DNA of 64,000 nucleotides from CAVVUC01 sp963751395 (GCA_963751395.1 CAVVUC010000001.1:1612001-1676000), one strand, 5' to 3'. Positions 42,471-52,702 are shown, counted from the stretch's first letter. Notes: generated from the letters alone by a model not told the origin. Numbers and translations are program-made.

Positions 42471-45400
42471 AGGCCGAGCGTGCACGGTGCCGCCGCCAAT
42501 GTTGATCTGGCTGGTGCGTTGAAAGGTCGCGCCGCTTTGCTTGAGACCGATGTCGAGGCTGCGAATGTCCAGCGTGCCTTGATTGAAGCTGAAGGTGTCG
42601 GTGCGCGCCTTGGCGTTCGTCGAGGCTCCCATCCGAAGTGCATGAATCTTGATGTCGGCGTTGTGACCCGTCACGTCAAACGTGCCATAGCCGTTGCCGT
42701 TGCCGCCGTTGTCGGCAATGGACACGTCCGGGCCGCCGACACCGCCATGGTCGCGGATGATCACGCTGCCGGCGGTTCCGCTGAACTTCAACTCACCGAT
42801 GCCGCGACCGCCGCCGTAGGGCGCGGCGGTGGTGCCGATCGAGATCGAGTCGGTGTAGATCGCGTTGGTTCCCGACCCAAGCCTCAGCGATTGCGTGGAG
42901 TCTGCGACCTGATAATCCGCAAGCCGGATTGAGCCGACGGAGAGGTTCGTGTTCGGCGAAAGGATGAACGTGTTGACGCTGTCGCTGCCGGTCGAACCGT
43001 TGCCAAGCACCAGTTCGCCGTCGCTGCCGTAGTCGAGCGTGAAGGAGGCGAGGCCCGACAGATCGAGCGTGTTGTTTACGCCGGAGCCGCCGGAGTGGGT
43101 GCCGATGCGGAACGATCCCGAAGCACTCGCCACGGTGAACGCGCCCGACCCGGTGACGACGAGCTTGCAGGTGCTGCCCGCCGACGACGAGTAAGTGCCC
43201 ATGTTGACGTTGCCGTTCACCGTGAGCGTGCGGCCCGCGCCGATCGTGATGGTGTTGTTCGACGCGCTGTTGGTCTGCACGGTGAGGCTTTCCGCGCCGA
43301 TGTTTGCGGTTGCGACATCGAGCGTGCTGATGTTCGCGCTGCCCGCCGTTCCGCCGAGCGTGAGCGCATTCACGTCGGTGTCATCGGCGGTGAATCGCAG
43401 AGTGCCGCCGTCGAGCGTCGTGCCGCCCGCGTAGGTGTTCGCCCCGCCGAGGACCAGCGTGCCCGTGCCGCTCTTGGTGATGCCGCCCGCGCCGTAGATC
43501 GAGCCGCTGATCGTCGTGGTGTTCGCCGCGATCGAGATGCTCGTCTGCGAGTCGAGTCCGATCCCGTCCGCAATCGAGTGCGCGACATTTTGCGTCGTCG
43601 AAATCGCCGGGCTTGTCCCCGCGAAATACAAACCGTCGCCGCTTAACGTGACCGCCTGGTTCGTGAGTTGAAGCTTGTTGAGCAGGAACGTGCCGAGGTT
43701 GTGCGTGCTCGCGACGGCGCTGGTGTTGCTCAGGATGAGCGTGGTCGCAAACGCCTGCACCGGCTGGCCGGGAGGATTCGGCGTCCACACGACGGCATTC
43801 CAAAGTCCCGCGCTCGTGTTCGTGAATGTGGTCGGCGTGGTTGCAGGCGTGACGGCGAGTTGCGTGGAGTTCACGCTCTCGATGCTGCCGTTCACGGCGG
43901 TGACGACGTAGTAATAAGCCGTGCCGGTGAGCAGACCGGTGTCGTTGTAACTCGGAGCGAACAGGCCGCTGGCGATGGGGCTGTAAGGCCCGCCGTTCAC
44001 CGTCGCGCGTTTCACGCTGTAGCTCTGCGCGTCGGCCACCGCGTTCCATGTCAGCGCGATGGAAGTGGTGCTTGGCGTGCCGACGATTCCGGTCGGTGCA
44101 GCGATGCTGGCGAGCGGTTTGGCGCTCATTTCATCCGACACCGCGCTCTCAAAGCCGCTCGTGGCCGCCGCGACGACGTAGAAATAGAGCGTGCCGTTCA
44201 CCGCCGTCGCGTCGGTGTAACTCGTGCCCGCGATGCCGCTCTGCACGTTGGAATACGGGCCGCCGCTCACCGTCGCGCGTTTCACGGTGTAGCTCGCCGC
44301 GCCGCTGCTCGCGCTCCACGAAAGCGCGACACTCGCGTTGCCCGGCACGGCGCTGAGTCCGCCGGGGGTGACAACGGTCTGCACCGCCGCCTGCGGGGAG
44401 CTGCCGCTTTCGCCGCCGGCGCTCGCGGCGGTGACAACGTAGTAATAGCTCGTGCCAGTGACTGCGGTGGTGTCGTTGAAGGTCGTGCCGAGGATGCCGC
44501 CGAGCAGCGTCGTGTAAGGCCCGCCGTTCACGGTCGCGCGTTTCACGTTGTAGCTCTGCGCGCCCGGTGCCGCGGCCCAGCTCAAACCGACAAGCCCGTT
44601 CGCGGGAACGGCGGTGAGCGACGCAGGCGCGCCGGTGCTCGTGCTGAAGCTGAGAGCGTCCGACGCCCACGTGCTGCCGTTTGCGCTCAATGCAAACGCC
44701 CGGAAGTAATAGGTGCTGCCGGAAGTCAGCGCGCCAATGTTCGTGCTGAACGCGCCGGCCGGACGCACGCCAAGCGCAACGCTGGTTGCCCAATTCGCGG
44801 GTGTGGTTCCGCCATTGACCGGTCCCCAATAAAGCGTGACCGAAGTCGCGGCAGTGCCCGTGTAAGCAAGGTTCCCGTTGAGCGTCGCGCTCGTGCCGGT
44901 GATCGCCGTCGCCGCGAGGGTGGTCACCTGCGGCGCGGCTGCGGCAGTGTAAGTCGCCACCGGTGCGCCGCGATGGAACGTCGCGGGCAAGAGGATGTTG
45001 TCATACTCGGCGCGAACCCAGGCGGCGGAACGAAACGACCGGGCCAGATGAAACTCATCGAGCGTTCCCTTGAAAAAGCGGGTGCCGACCTGGCTGCCCA
45101 GGCGAACCGTGTAAGTGGTCAGATCATCCGTCGCTGCGGATTTCGAAGCGACCTGGCTGCCGTCGATGTAAAGGCGCGCGGTCGTTCCGTCGTGAATCGC
45201 GGACACGAAATGCCACGCGCCGTCGGCGAGATCCGCCGGACTCGTGAGATCGATTTCCGCGCTGCTCTTCCACCAGAGCTGGCCGGTGCTGGTGATCGCA
45301 AGCCACCAGTTGCGCGACGAGGCACTGCTCTCCTTCGCGGTGAGCGTGCGGTAATCACTCGCGGCGGGTTTGTCGGCAGCCGCCATCTTGAACCAGCCGG

Positions 45401-46739
45401 AGATCGCGTAGTTCGAGGCAAGGTCAAACTCCGCGTTGTTGTTGATCACGGTTTCCTGCGAGGTGCCGTTGTAGGAAAAACCGCTGGCCACCAATCCGGT
45501 GGCGGCGGGGGCCGAATTCGAGAGCGGGGTTTCGGAGATCGAGGTCGAATCCGTGACGGCTGTGGACGCGAGATGCCAGACGGCGGAATAGCCGTTGCTC
45601 CAGGTCGCGCCATTGGTCGTGTAAACAGGAGCGGCTCCCGCGTAGCTGGTGGTGAGTGCGTATTTCTGTGCGAGATAACCGCCGACCAGCAGTTCCTCAT
45701 TGGCGGTCAGCGCGCGGTTATAGACGATCACCTCCGCGATGTCGCCGTCCCACGAGCGGCCCGCGATGGTGCGGTCTTTGCACAACCGGCTCGCCTCCAC
45801 ATTGCCCGTCGTGACCACGGACACGAGCCGATAGCCCGAGCCAAGTTGAGTCGATGTGCCGCTTACCGCCGCGCCCATGAGCTTCGTCGTGCCGCTCTTC
45901 ACGTAGGTGCTCGCATAAGCCGACTCCCAGATCGTCGCCGTGTTACCGCGATGGAAGTGATACTTGTCGTCGTCGCCGAGCAGGAAATGCGTCGCCGCCG
46001 TGTTCTCTTTCACGACCCAGAACACCGTGCGGATGTCCGTCATCTGCGGGAACGAAAAGCTGCTGCTGCCATCGGTGGTGAAGCGCACCACCGGCTTGCC
46101 GTTGAGGATGTTCGTTTTGAAAGTCGGCGTGCCCGAGAGCAGCGTCGCGTTGCGCGCGTTCGTCGAGGAATCTGTCCAGGTGCTCACGGCCTGCCCATCG
46201 GTCAGTCCGGTGATCGCGTCCGCTTTCAGCCACATCGAAAGGTTCGCGATGCTGTTCGGTTGCGCGGTCGCTGTCGCGCTCGGATTTGCCCAGAAAGCGC
46301 AGATGCTCGTGGTCGCCGAAAGCGCCGGCACCTGCACCCAGATGTAGCTCGTGCCTGCCGGATTCCATGTGTCGATTTCGTAGTTGAGTTCCGTCGTCCC
46401 GCTCGCGTCGGTGAAGCGCAGATCCGCGCCGTTGCTGAACGCGAGTTGCGAGTAGGAAAAACCGGGGACGTTTGTCGAATTGAGAGCCACGAGCACTGGG
46501 AAGTTCGTCAACGTCTCGCCCTGCGTGTATCCGGGGAAACCGATCCTCGCGCCCTTGCTCCAGCCGTTCATCGCGCCTCCGCTCCAGATGCTGAGATCGG
46601 TCGCGGGCAGCGTCGCGCTCACGGCATTCGAGTTCGCGCTCTCGCCAGAGACGCTCGTTGCTGTGACGACATAGAAATACGTCGTGCCGAATGCCGCGGT
46701 CGCGTCGGTGTAACTCGTGCCCGTCAGGCCGCGTGGCAA
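42465..46739 (-). CDS. Giant repeat protein, middle part: DUF2341, LamG, FN3 and beta-strand repeats
   Basis: This 1424-codon frame continues the protein begun at 49701 after a one-base shift near 46735. In order it shows the end of an FN3 domain (TGTSYTDATAAFGTTYFYVV) and a DUF2341 domain (IGFPGYTQGETLTNFPVLVA). Two LamG/concanavalin regions (about residues 150-360 and 400-600) follow. Next come an FN3-like domain and three further FN3 repeats of the type SYNVKRATVNGGPYTT (about 700-980), then beta-strand repeats (GGITKSGTGTLVLGGANTYA). Each repeat is a known adhesive or carbohydrate-binding fold. Large plus-strand frames here are antisense shadows. Confidence 0.75.
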   Translation of the reverse strand: MPRGLTGTSYTDATAAFGTTYFYVVTATSVSGESANSNAVSATLPATDLSIWSGGAMNGWSKGARIGFPGYTQGETLTNFPVLVALNSTNVPGFSYSQLAFSNGADLRFTDASGTTELNYEIDTWNPAGTSYIWVQVPALSATTSICAFWANPSATATAQPNSIANLSMWLKADAITGLTDGQAVSTWTDSSTNARNATLLSGTPTFKTNILNGKPVVRFTTDGSSSFSFPQMTDIRTVFWVVKENTAATHFLLGDDDKYHFHRGNTATIWESAYASTYVKSGTTKLMGAAVSGTSTQLGSGYRLVSVVTTGNVEASRLCKDRTIAGRSWDGDIAEVIVYNRALTANEELLVGGYLAQKYALTTSYAGAAPVYTTNGATWSNGYSAVWHLASTAVTDSTSISETPLSNSAPAATGLVASGFSYNGTSQETVINNNAEFDLASNYAISGWFKMAAADKPAASDYRTLTAKESSASSRNWWLAITSTGQLWWKSSAEIDLTSPADLADGAWHFVSAIHDGTTARLYIDGSQVASKSAATDDLTTYTVRLGSQVGTRFFKGTLDEFHLARSFRSAAWVRAEYDNILLPATFHRGAPVATYTAAAAPQVTTLAATAITGTSATLNGNLAYTGTAATSVTLYWGPVNGGTTPANWATSVALGVRPAGAFSTNIGALTSGSTYYFRAFALSANGSTWASDALSFSTSTGAPASLTAVPANGLVGLSWAAAPGAQSYNVKRATVNGGPYTTLLGGILGTTFNDTTAVTGTSYYYVVTAASAGGESGSSPQAAVQTVVTPGGLSAVPGNASVALSWSASSGAASYTVKRATVSGGPYSNVQSGIAGTSYTDATAVNGTLYFYVVAAATSGFESAVSDEMSAKPLASIAAPTGIVGTPSTTSIALTWNAVADAQSYSVKRATVNGGPYSPIASGLFAPSYNDTGLLTGTAYYYVVTAVNGSIESVNSTQLAVTPATTPTTFTNTSAGLWNAVVWTPNPPGQPVQAFATTLILSNTSAVASTHNLGTFLLNKLQLTNQAVTLSGDGLYFAGTSPAISTTQNVAHSIADGIGLDSQTSISIAANTTTISGSIYGAGGITKSGTGTLVLGGANTYAGGTTLDGGTLRFTADDTDVNALTLGGTAGSANISTLDVATANIGAESLTVQTNSASNNTITIGAGRTLTVNGNVNMGTYSSSAGSTCKLVVTGSGAFTVASASGSFRIGTHSGGSGVNNTLDLSGLASFTLDYGSDGELVLGNGSTGSDSVNTFILSPNTNLSVGSIRLADYQVADSTQSLRLGSGTNAIYTDSISIGTTAAPYGGGRGIGELKFSGTAGSVIIRDHGGVGGPDVSIADNGGNGNGYGTFDVTGHNADIKIHALRMGASTNAKARTDTFSFNQGTLDIRSLDIGLKQSGATFQRTSQINIGGGTVHARPR

Positions 46740-49701
46740 TGTTGGTGAACGGTCCGCCGATCGCGGTGCCGCGTTTCACCGTGTAGCTCGTAACGCCCGA
46801 AACCGCCGGCCACGCGAGCGAGACCACGTTGTTCGCCGCCGTCGCAGTGAGCCCCGCCGGAGGCAGCGGCGTGGACTGGACCTGCACCGTTTGCGAAACC
46901 TTCAGCCCGCCGAGTTGCGCGACCGAACCTGTCGCGAGTTCGCCGATTTCAGCGGCGCTCAATTTTCCGCGAAACAAAGCCGCGTCATCGAGCCAGCCGG
47001 TGAAGCAGCGGTTGAACACGGTGTTCTGAGCCGGGCCGCCGATGAAGACCGGGCCGGACTGGTTCAGCGCCCACGTCACGCCGGTTGCGGTGCCGGCAAG
47101 CGCGCCGTCGAGATAGAGCTTCACGTTGCCGGTGTTGAACGAAGTCCGCTCGAACTGCACGGCGACGTGATGCCACTCGTTCACGTCCACCGTTGCGCTG
47201 GTGGAAAGATTCACATCGACGGTCGAGCCGTTCGTTCCCGTGTGGCGCAGCGCGATCGTCTTCAATTGTGCGGGCATGGTGAGCTGCAATTCGTCGCCGC
47301 TCCCGCCGAAGCCGTCACCGGTGCCGACGTAGAAAAGGAAGTCGTCGTCGGCATAAGACGAGCGATTCACCCACGTCGCAAACGTCCAGTCGCCGTTGGA
47401 GAGATTGACGTTTGCGGGATAGACCTGACGCGAGATTTTTCCGCCGCCGAAATTGGACGACGTGAACTTGAGCGACTTCGTGCTCTGCGAGCCAAGAGCG
47501 GGCGGCGTGGATGCGGTGCCGGTGAGTGACGCCAGTCCCGCAACGGCCGCGGTGCCGTGGCGATCCTCGCTCGAAACGTCGGTGACGACGTTGTTGGCAA
47601 CCGGGTCCGCCTGCTCGAAGTCGTAGTGAAAAATGAGCCGCGAGTCAGGGAACGCGTCGCCCGCCGTGAAGCCGAAAGTTCCCGCGCCCGCGAAGTTCGC
47701 GGCGGGAATGAAGCGCGCTGTTTTGCCGTCGGCAAGGATCGCCGCCGTGCCGTTGGTCGCGCCGGTGATGCGGTATTTCAGACTGGCCGCCAGGGTCTCG
47801 ACATCGGTGACGCGCGTCGAGAGATCGACATCGACGGCTGAAGTGCCCGACGCCGTCAGCGCCGCAGTGGTCGCGATTGTCGGACGCTTGTTTTCGCGCT
47901 CGCTCCAGTTCTTGTAGTTCCAGAGCAGCGTGCGGTCGTTGCCGAAGACGAACATGTTTCCCTGCTGCTGCTGCGAAGTCCACGGGCTCTCGCTCATCGG
48001 CCACGACTCGTAGTCCACGGGATCGCCGTTGATCTTCCCCGCCAGGCCGTAGGTGATGTCGAGCACGGTGCCGTTGCGCTTGGTGTAAATCATGCGAGGC
48101 GGGTCTTCGCTGACGTGGCTCATGTCCGCCGCGTGCGCGAGGACGTCGGTGCGAAACGCAGCGAGCCTAAGTGCTGCTGTGGCCTGCGGATATTCGGATG
48201 GCGACGCCGTTTCGAGCGCGAAGCCGCGCTTGGTGCATGCGGTGGTTTGCGATGACGATGTCCCTGTCCAGGCGAATGTGCCGATGTCGCTGCGCAGAAT
48301 CGCGACCATCACCGTTTTGTAGTGCAGGAACAGCCGCCCCGTGGTCGCAGTATCGTTGATGACCGCGAGCGTGTTCGTCGGGATCGTGTCCTTCGTGTAT
48401 TGGTTCTTGCCGTCGGGAATGTTCAGGATCCCAACGATCGTTCCCTCTTGCTGCACCACATCTTCATAGGGCGCGATACCCGAGCCATACGCCCAGCCGT
48501 AGTCGGTTGGCGGTTTCATGTTGATCATTGAACCCGCGTAATCCGGCGCGTCGTTCCACAACAGCGCCCAGCGTTCCGAGTTCCAGTCGTTCGACGGCAC
48601 GCCGTTGTTGTCGAGATCCTTGATCTTGACGGTGCCATCGCCGTTCAGCGTCGTGTCGCCCTCGACCTGGCTGAACAGCGAGTAATCCTTCGTCATGTAG
48701 CTCGTCGCAAACTGCGTCTCGAACAACCGCGCGAGATGCCGCGACGTGTAGGGCTGTGTGCGGTTCGTTCCCGCCTCGACCAGCTCCGGCAGGATGGTCG
48801 GGTTCGGCGCGCCGGGCATGATGTAATAGCACGACTGGTCGGCTTCGAGCAGCGACGCGGGATTCGGCCCGCCCATGAGCAGCCAGGTGTTGAACTCGGA
48901 AATCTCGAAGCTGTTGCCATCGCCGGGCGAGCTTCCGCGTCCGGCCGGGATCGCCCAGTGGCCGTAAAAATTCGTGGGCGCGATGTCGGCGAAACCCCAG
49001 TTGTTCGCCATGCGTGCGATCCGCTTCAGCTCGGTGTCCGTGGTGAAATCCGAGATCGTCCGGAGCGGCCCCATCGTGTAGGTGAGGTAGTGTTTTGCCC
49101 AGCGCTCCTCGAAGTTGTATTTCACCGCAAACTGAGACTTGTTGATGATGTAAGAGCGCCCCGTCTTGTCGCCGTTGTGCAGGTAATCCGCGTTCGAAAC
49201 CGAGGTCGCCACATCCGTCGTCCACTGCTCGCAAGCAAGCCGGCAGGCCACCGCCCACATCATCTTCTGGTTCGGCGTCGAGCCTTTGCCGTAGTTCGGC
49301 ATCGTCGTGAATTCAGTGTAATACTGGTCCTTGATGTTCTGCGGGACCTGCGAGTTGGACTGCAAGTTGAACCGCATCCAGCAATCCATTCCCGGCCAGC
49401 CCGAGAACCCCCCGTTCGCCCCGCCCGCATCCGCCGATCCGTCGGCGTCGGCAATCGCCGCGCTGAGATAACTCCAGGTCGTCGAGTCCGTCTTGCCGCG
49501 CACCAGCCGCCCCTCCGTCGTCCAAAATCCGGTGCGCCCCGCGCGATGCGGCCCGTCGTGCTGGCCGGTGTTCACCTTGCGCGTGCTGAGGGAGTCGAGA
49601 AGCAGATCGGTGCGTTCGGCAAGCGTCTCCTGGGATCTGACAGGAGCGATGGTGGCAAGGAGCACTGCGGCGAGGGCAAGGAGCTTACATTTCATGGTCA
49701 T
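46736..49701 (-). CDS. Giant repeat protein, N-terminal part: unknown helical domain, LamG, FN3
   Basis: The true start is ATG 49701 (MTMKCKLLALAAVLLATIAP), with a signal peptide. Residues about 30-620 form a domain I do not recognise, rich in Trp and Tyr (GGFSGWPGMDCWMRFNLQSN, then FEISEFNTWLLMGGPNPASL), possibly an (alpha/alpha) toroid like some lyases. An Ig-like segment follows (about 625-690), then a LamG domain (RLIFHYDFEQADP, about 695-930) and the start of an FN3 domain. An extra C near 46735 shifts the frame; beyond it the text in this frame is nonsense. With the downstream parts the protein would be about 3,300 residues. Confidence 0.75.
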
Positions 49702-49895
49702 GGCGGGGTTGGTGTTTCAGGGGAGACGGAGCCATCGAGGCTGCCGTTGAAAAATCTCACATTAATCGTGGTTGGCCATTAGAAATCCGGCCGGAAACCA
49801 AAAGTTAGCAGTCTCAATTGCACAATGCTCTCCCAACGAGCAAACGCTGTGCTCGTGACCGGCTCAATTCAACGGCACTGCGTGGCTGGCGGACG
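49702..49895. other. Intergenic, no feature recognised
   Basis: 194 bp between two minus-strand genes. It probably holds the leader of the giant gene. No hairpin or promoter is clear enough to call. Confidence 0.4.
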
Positions 49896-52388
49896 CTACC
49901 GACCGGCGGAAAAGGCGATCGTCTTTTTGGCCTGATCGCGATAGATCGTCATTTGAAACGCCCCCGCGCCTGCGCCCTGCGCGACCCGGAGCAGCTCGGC
50001 GTTGTTTTTCACCCGCTGAGCGCCGACGCCGACGATCAGGTCGCCCTTGCGAAGTCCGCCCTTCGCGGCGGCGGACGATGCGGGCGCTTCGAGCACGAGG
50101 ACGCCGCCCGTGTCGAGACTGACGCCCACAGACGACGCCTCCTCGATGGTTTCCATTGGTTTGATCTGCGCACCAAGCCAGGCGGCGGGGGCCGACAATG
50201 CCGGAGCTGCGGTCTCCGTTTTTTTCCGATCCGCGAATAACGGCGTGCGGGCGATGGATTTGAGCGCGGGCTTTTGCACACCGAACTGGTCCATCGGGAA
50301 ATTGACGAAGCCGAGTTTGAGAGCGGGCGAACCGTTCTTCACGCGGAAATCGCCCTTCGCCGGATCGACGAAAAGAGCGTCGGCCATGATCGAGTGCTCG
50401 TCGCGGCCCGATTGTTCGGCGAGTTTCCCGGCGGGTTTCGGCTCGTTGAGCCCGGGCGTGTGAACGAGGTTGTAATCCATCTCCCCGCCCCACGGCGGCG
50501 GCGGCATTACTGCAGGTTGATAGGCGTCGCCTGCCATGATATTCCGCCGGAAAATGTCACCGCTGAATTTATACCAGACGTGCGGATGAAATCCGCTCCG
50601 GACCATGATGTTGTTCTCGACGATGCGGCGGAAACCTTCGCGGTTCTTGATGCCGCCGTTCAGGCAGAGGTTGTTGCGGATGATGTAATTCGACGAGCCG
50701 TCATCGAGGTCGATGTCCCAGCCGTGATCGCAACGCCAGCGGCTGTTTTGAAGAACAACCGGCTTCACCGCATCGAGGAACGGCAGGTTCTTGTTCGCAT
50801 CGAAAAACGCCTTGTCGTCGAGGTTGAAGACGCTCTTCGGCCAGTAGCGGTCGCGGCCCCACGAGTTGAACGAGCCGTGGTCGCCAGTCTCCTTCACCGT
50901 GTCGAAAATGTCGCAGAACTCGATCACATGCCCGCCCCAGCAGCCGTCGCCGATGTTGATGCCCGCGCGCGGAACGTCGTAGATCGAGCAGTGGCGGACG
51001 GTGATCGATTGCGCCATTTCGATCTGCACACCGGCCGTTTGTTTTTCCACGCGACCGGTGCGGAAGATGAGGCAGTCATCGACGAGGCAATCGGCCGGAA
51101 AATCGTTGGTCTTCGGCCCGGGCGTGCGGTCGAGTTCCTCCGGCTTGGTCTTCCCCTCGTAATTGAAAAGCGGATTTCGCACCGCCCTGGCCTCGCCGAC
51201 GAAACAGATGCCGCTCGCGCCCGTCTCCGTGATGAGGCAGCCGCGCACGGTGAGACGGCGGTTGTAGCCGCTCGCGAAGAGGGCGTTGCCGCCGAGTTCC
51301 TCGAACGTGCTGTCCGAGATCGTGCAGTCTTCAGTGCCCGTGTAAAAAAGAGCGCCGCCCCGGTAAATGGTCCAGTCGGAGCGCAGGAGAGGTTCTTTCG
51401 TTTCCATAAAGGTGCGGGTGCTGTGTTCGAAGGTGAGTCCCTGAAAACGGAGCCACCTGACCGGTTTGGATGAGGAGCCGCGAACTTCGATGAGGTGCGG
51501 CAGGCGGGCGATTTCCACGGTGGCCTTCGCGAGGTCAACTCCGGCCGGCGGATAGAAGAGGAGCACCTTGTTTTTCCGGTCGTGAAACCATTCACCGGGG
51601 GCATCGAGTTCCTCGGCGACGTTTTCGATCACGCGGTAAACGCCGTGCATCGCCGAGCCGCGATTGTTCTGCGTCCCGCCGCTCATCGCGAGCGTGCCGT
51701 CCGGATTTTTTCCAGTCACCTCCCAATGCACGCCGCCCCAGAGAGCCGGATGCATCGCGTGGAAATAAGCGCCTGTCGGATCGGCCCAGCGCGCGACGCG
51801 GTCTTTGTTGAGCGGGTCGCGGGCGGGATCGTATGCAGCCCGATGGTCGAGTTTCCACGTGTCGAAGACGTTCAGATCCTCGCCGGATTCGCGGTTGGGG
51901 AATCGGGCCATCCACTGGCGTTTGCCATCGACCCAGAGCTGATCGCAGGTGAAATCGGCGGGCACCGGCGTTTGGAAAATGCCGGGACGTTCCGCCACCG
52001 GTTTCCATGCGAGGGTGATTCGGCTGCCGCCACTGATCACCGGTTTTTCGCCATCGGCGGCGCGCCAGACTGCGGGCAACTGCGCGGTCCCGCTGTCTTC
52101 GGGAGCAAACACCAACGTGCCCGGGAGATAATAGGTGCCGCCGCGCAGGATGACCGCAACGGGTTTTCCGGCCTTGCGGACCTCGCGGGCGAGCGCCTGG
52201 GCCCGGCCGATCGTGGCGACGGGCTTTTCCCGCGTCCCCGGAGCGGTGTCGTTTCCGTCCGGGGAAACGTAGAGCGAGGCGGGTGCGGGGGCGGAGAATG
52301 CCTTATGGGAGGGCGTGGCGATGACCGTGCAGACGATGGCGCAGATTACCGCCGACGGGACCAGTTCGAGAGGGGAGTGCAGATGCAT
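49896..52388 (-). CDS. Parallel beta-helix protein with C-terminal PDZ domain
   Basis: From ATG 52388 the product (830 residues) has a signal peptide (VPSAVICAIVCTVIATPSHK region). It then opens with the pectate-lyase-like start LYVSPDGNDTAPGTREKPVA and RGGTYYLPGTLVF. A right-handed beta-helix follows (about residues 150-720) with repeats such as RHCSIYDVPRAGINIGDGCWGG. The last 95 residues are a PDZ domain (VLVLEAPASSAAAKGGLRKG, then DLIVGVG). Related proteins bind or cleave polysaccharides; catalytic residues are not evident. It is the first gene of the minus-strand carbohydrate run. Confidence 0.85.
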   Translation of the reverse strand: MHLHSPLELVPSAVICAIVCTVIATPSHKAFSAPAPASLYVSPDGNDTAPGTREKPVATIGRAQALAREVRKAGKPVAVILRGGTYYLPGTLVFAPEDSGTAQLPAVWRAADGEKPVISGGSRITLAWKPVAERPGIFQTPVPADFTCDQLWVDGKRQWMARFPNRESGEDLNVFDTWKLDHRAAYDPARDPLNKDRVARWADPTGAYFHAMHPALWGGVHWEVTGKNPDGTLAMSGGTQNNRGSAMHGVYRVIENVAEELDAPGEWFHDRKNKVLLFYPPAGVDLAKATVEIARLPHLIEVRGSSSKPVRWLRFQGLTFEHSTRTFMETKEPLLRSDWTIYRGGALFYTGTEDCTISDSTFEELGGNALFASGYNRRLTVRGCLITETGASGICFVGEARAVRNPLFNYEGKTKPEELDRTPGPKTNDFPADCLVDDCLIFRTGRVEKQTAGVQIEMAQSITVRHCSIYDVPRAGINIGDGCWGGHVIEFCDIFDTVKETGDHGSFNSWGRDRYWPKSVFNLDDKAFFDANKNLPFLDAVKPVVLQNSRWRCDHGWDIDLDDGSSNYIIRNNLCLNGGIKNREGFRRIVENNIMVRSGFHPHVWYKFSGDIFRRNIMAGDAYQPAVMPPPPWGGEMDYNLVHTPGLNEPKPAGKLAEQSGRDEHSIMADALFVDPAKGDFRVKNGSPALKLGFVNFPMDQFGVQKPALKSIARTPLFADRKKTETAAPALSAPAAWLGAQIKPMETIEEASSVGVSLDTGGVLVLEAPASSAAAKGGLRKGDLIVGVGAQRVKNNAELLRVAQGAGAGAFQMTIYRDQAKKTIAFSAGR

Positions 52389-52614
52389 TGGGAATGAAGA
52401 GTTGATTCGTGGAGACGCTATGCTCCAATTTCGCCGTTTGGAATCAAAAACCGTCACCCCTGCGAAAGACGAAGAATTCTATTTACAGCCGAGGCGAACT
52501 GGTGTTTCTTCACCGCTCCCAAGCGCGAATTAAAAAATACGCCGTTGGTCCCTGGGCCGGAATTTCCTGATTCCGGTCAACCGCGCCAGGGGAAACCCGG
52601 TGAAGAGAAAGGAA

Positions 52615-52642
52615 GAATGCAGAATGCGGAATGCAGAATGAC
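52615..52642. repeat. Heptanucleotide array GAATGCR x4
   Basis: Four adjacent 7-base units GAATGCA, GAATGCG, GAATGCA, GAATGAC. The same GAATGC-type unit occurs in the hairpin inside cinA. Confidence 0.9.
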
Positions 52643-52662
52643 TCGCGGCGTTGTCGTGCGCT

Positions 52663-52697
52663 TTAATTCTTAATTCTTAATTCTTAATTCTTAATCC
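52663..52697. repeat. Heptanucleotide array TTAATTC x4 plus a partial copy
   Basis: Four perfect TTAATTC units (52663-52690) and a degenerate fifth (TTAATCC) end 5 bp before the rpoA ATG at 52703. Read on the other strand the unit is GAATTAA, again a GAA-led heptamer. Confidence 0.95.
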
Positions 52698-52702
52698 ACA
52701 TC

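Larger units (their letters stand above)
52389..52702. promoter_or_regulatory. Divergent upstream region of rpoA and the carbohydrate locus
   Basis: This 314-bp region must contain promoters for the beta-helix gene (minus) and rpoA (plus). I see no convincing -35/-10 pair. The half nearest rpoA is filled with two heptanucleotide repeat arrays annotated separately. No Shine-Dalgarno sequence precedes rpoA. Confidence 0.5.

Noticed and set aside
41526..42932. A 468-codon plus-strand frame
   Set aside because: Antisense shadow of the beta-strand repeat protein; low-complexity Arg-rich text.
43668..46748. A 1026-codon open frame on the plus strand
   Set aside because: It is the exact antisense of the FN3/LamG repeat protein; the translation is Arg/Ala/Val-rich with no domain and arises from high-G+C codon bias.
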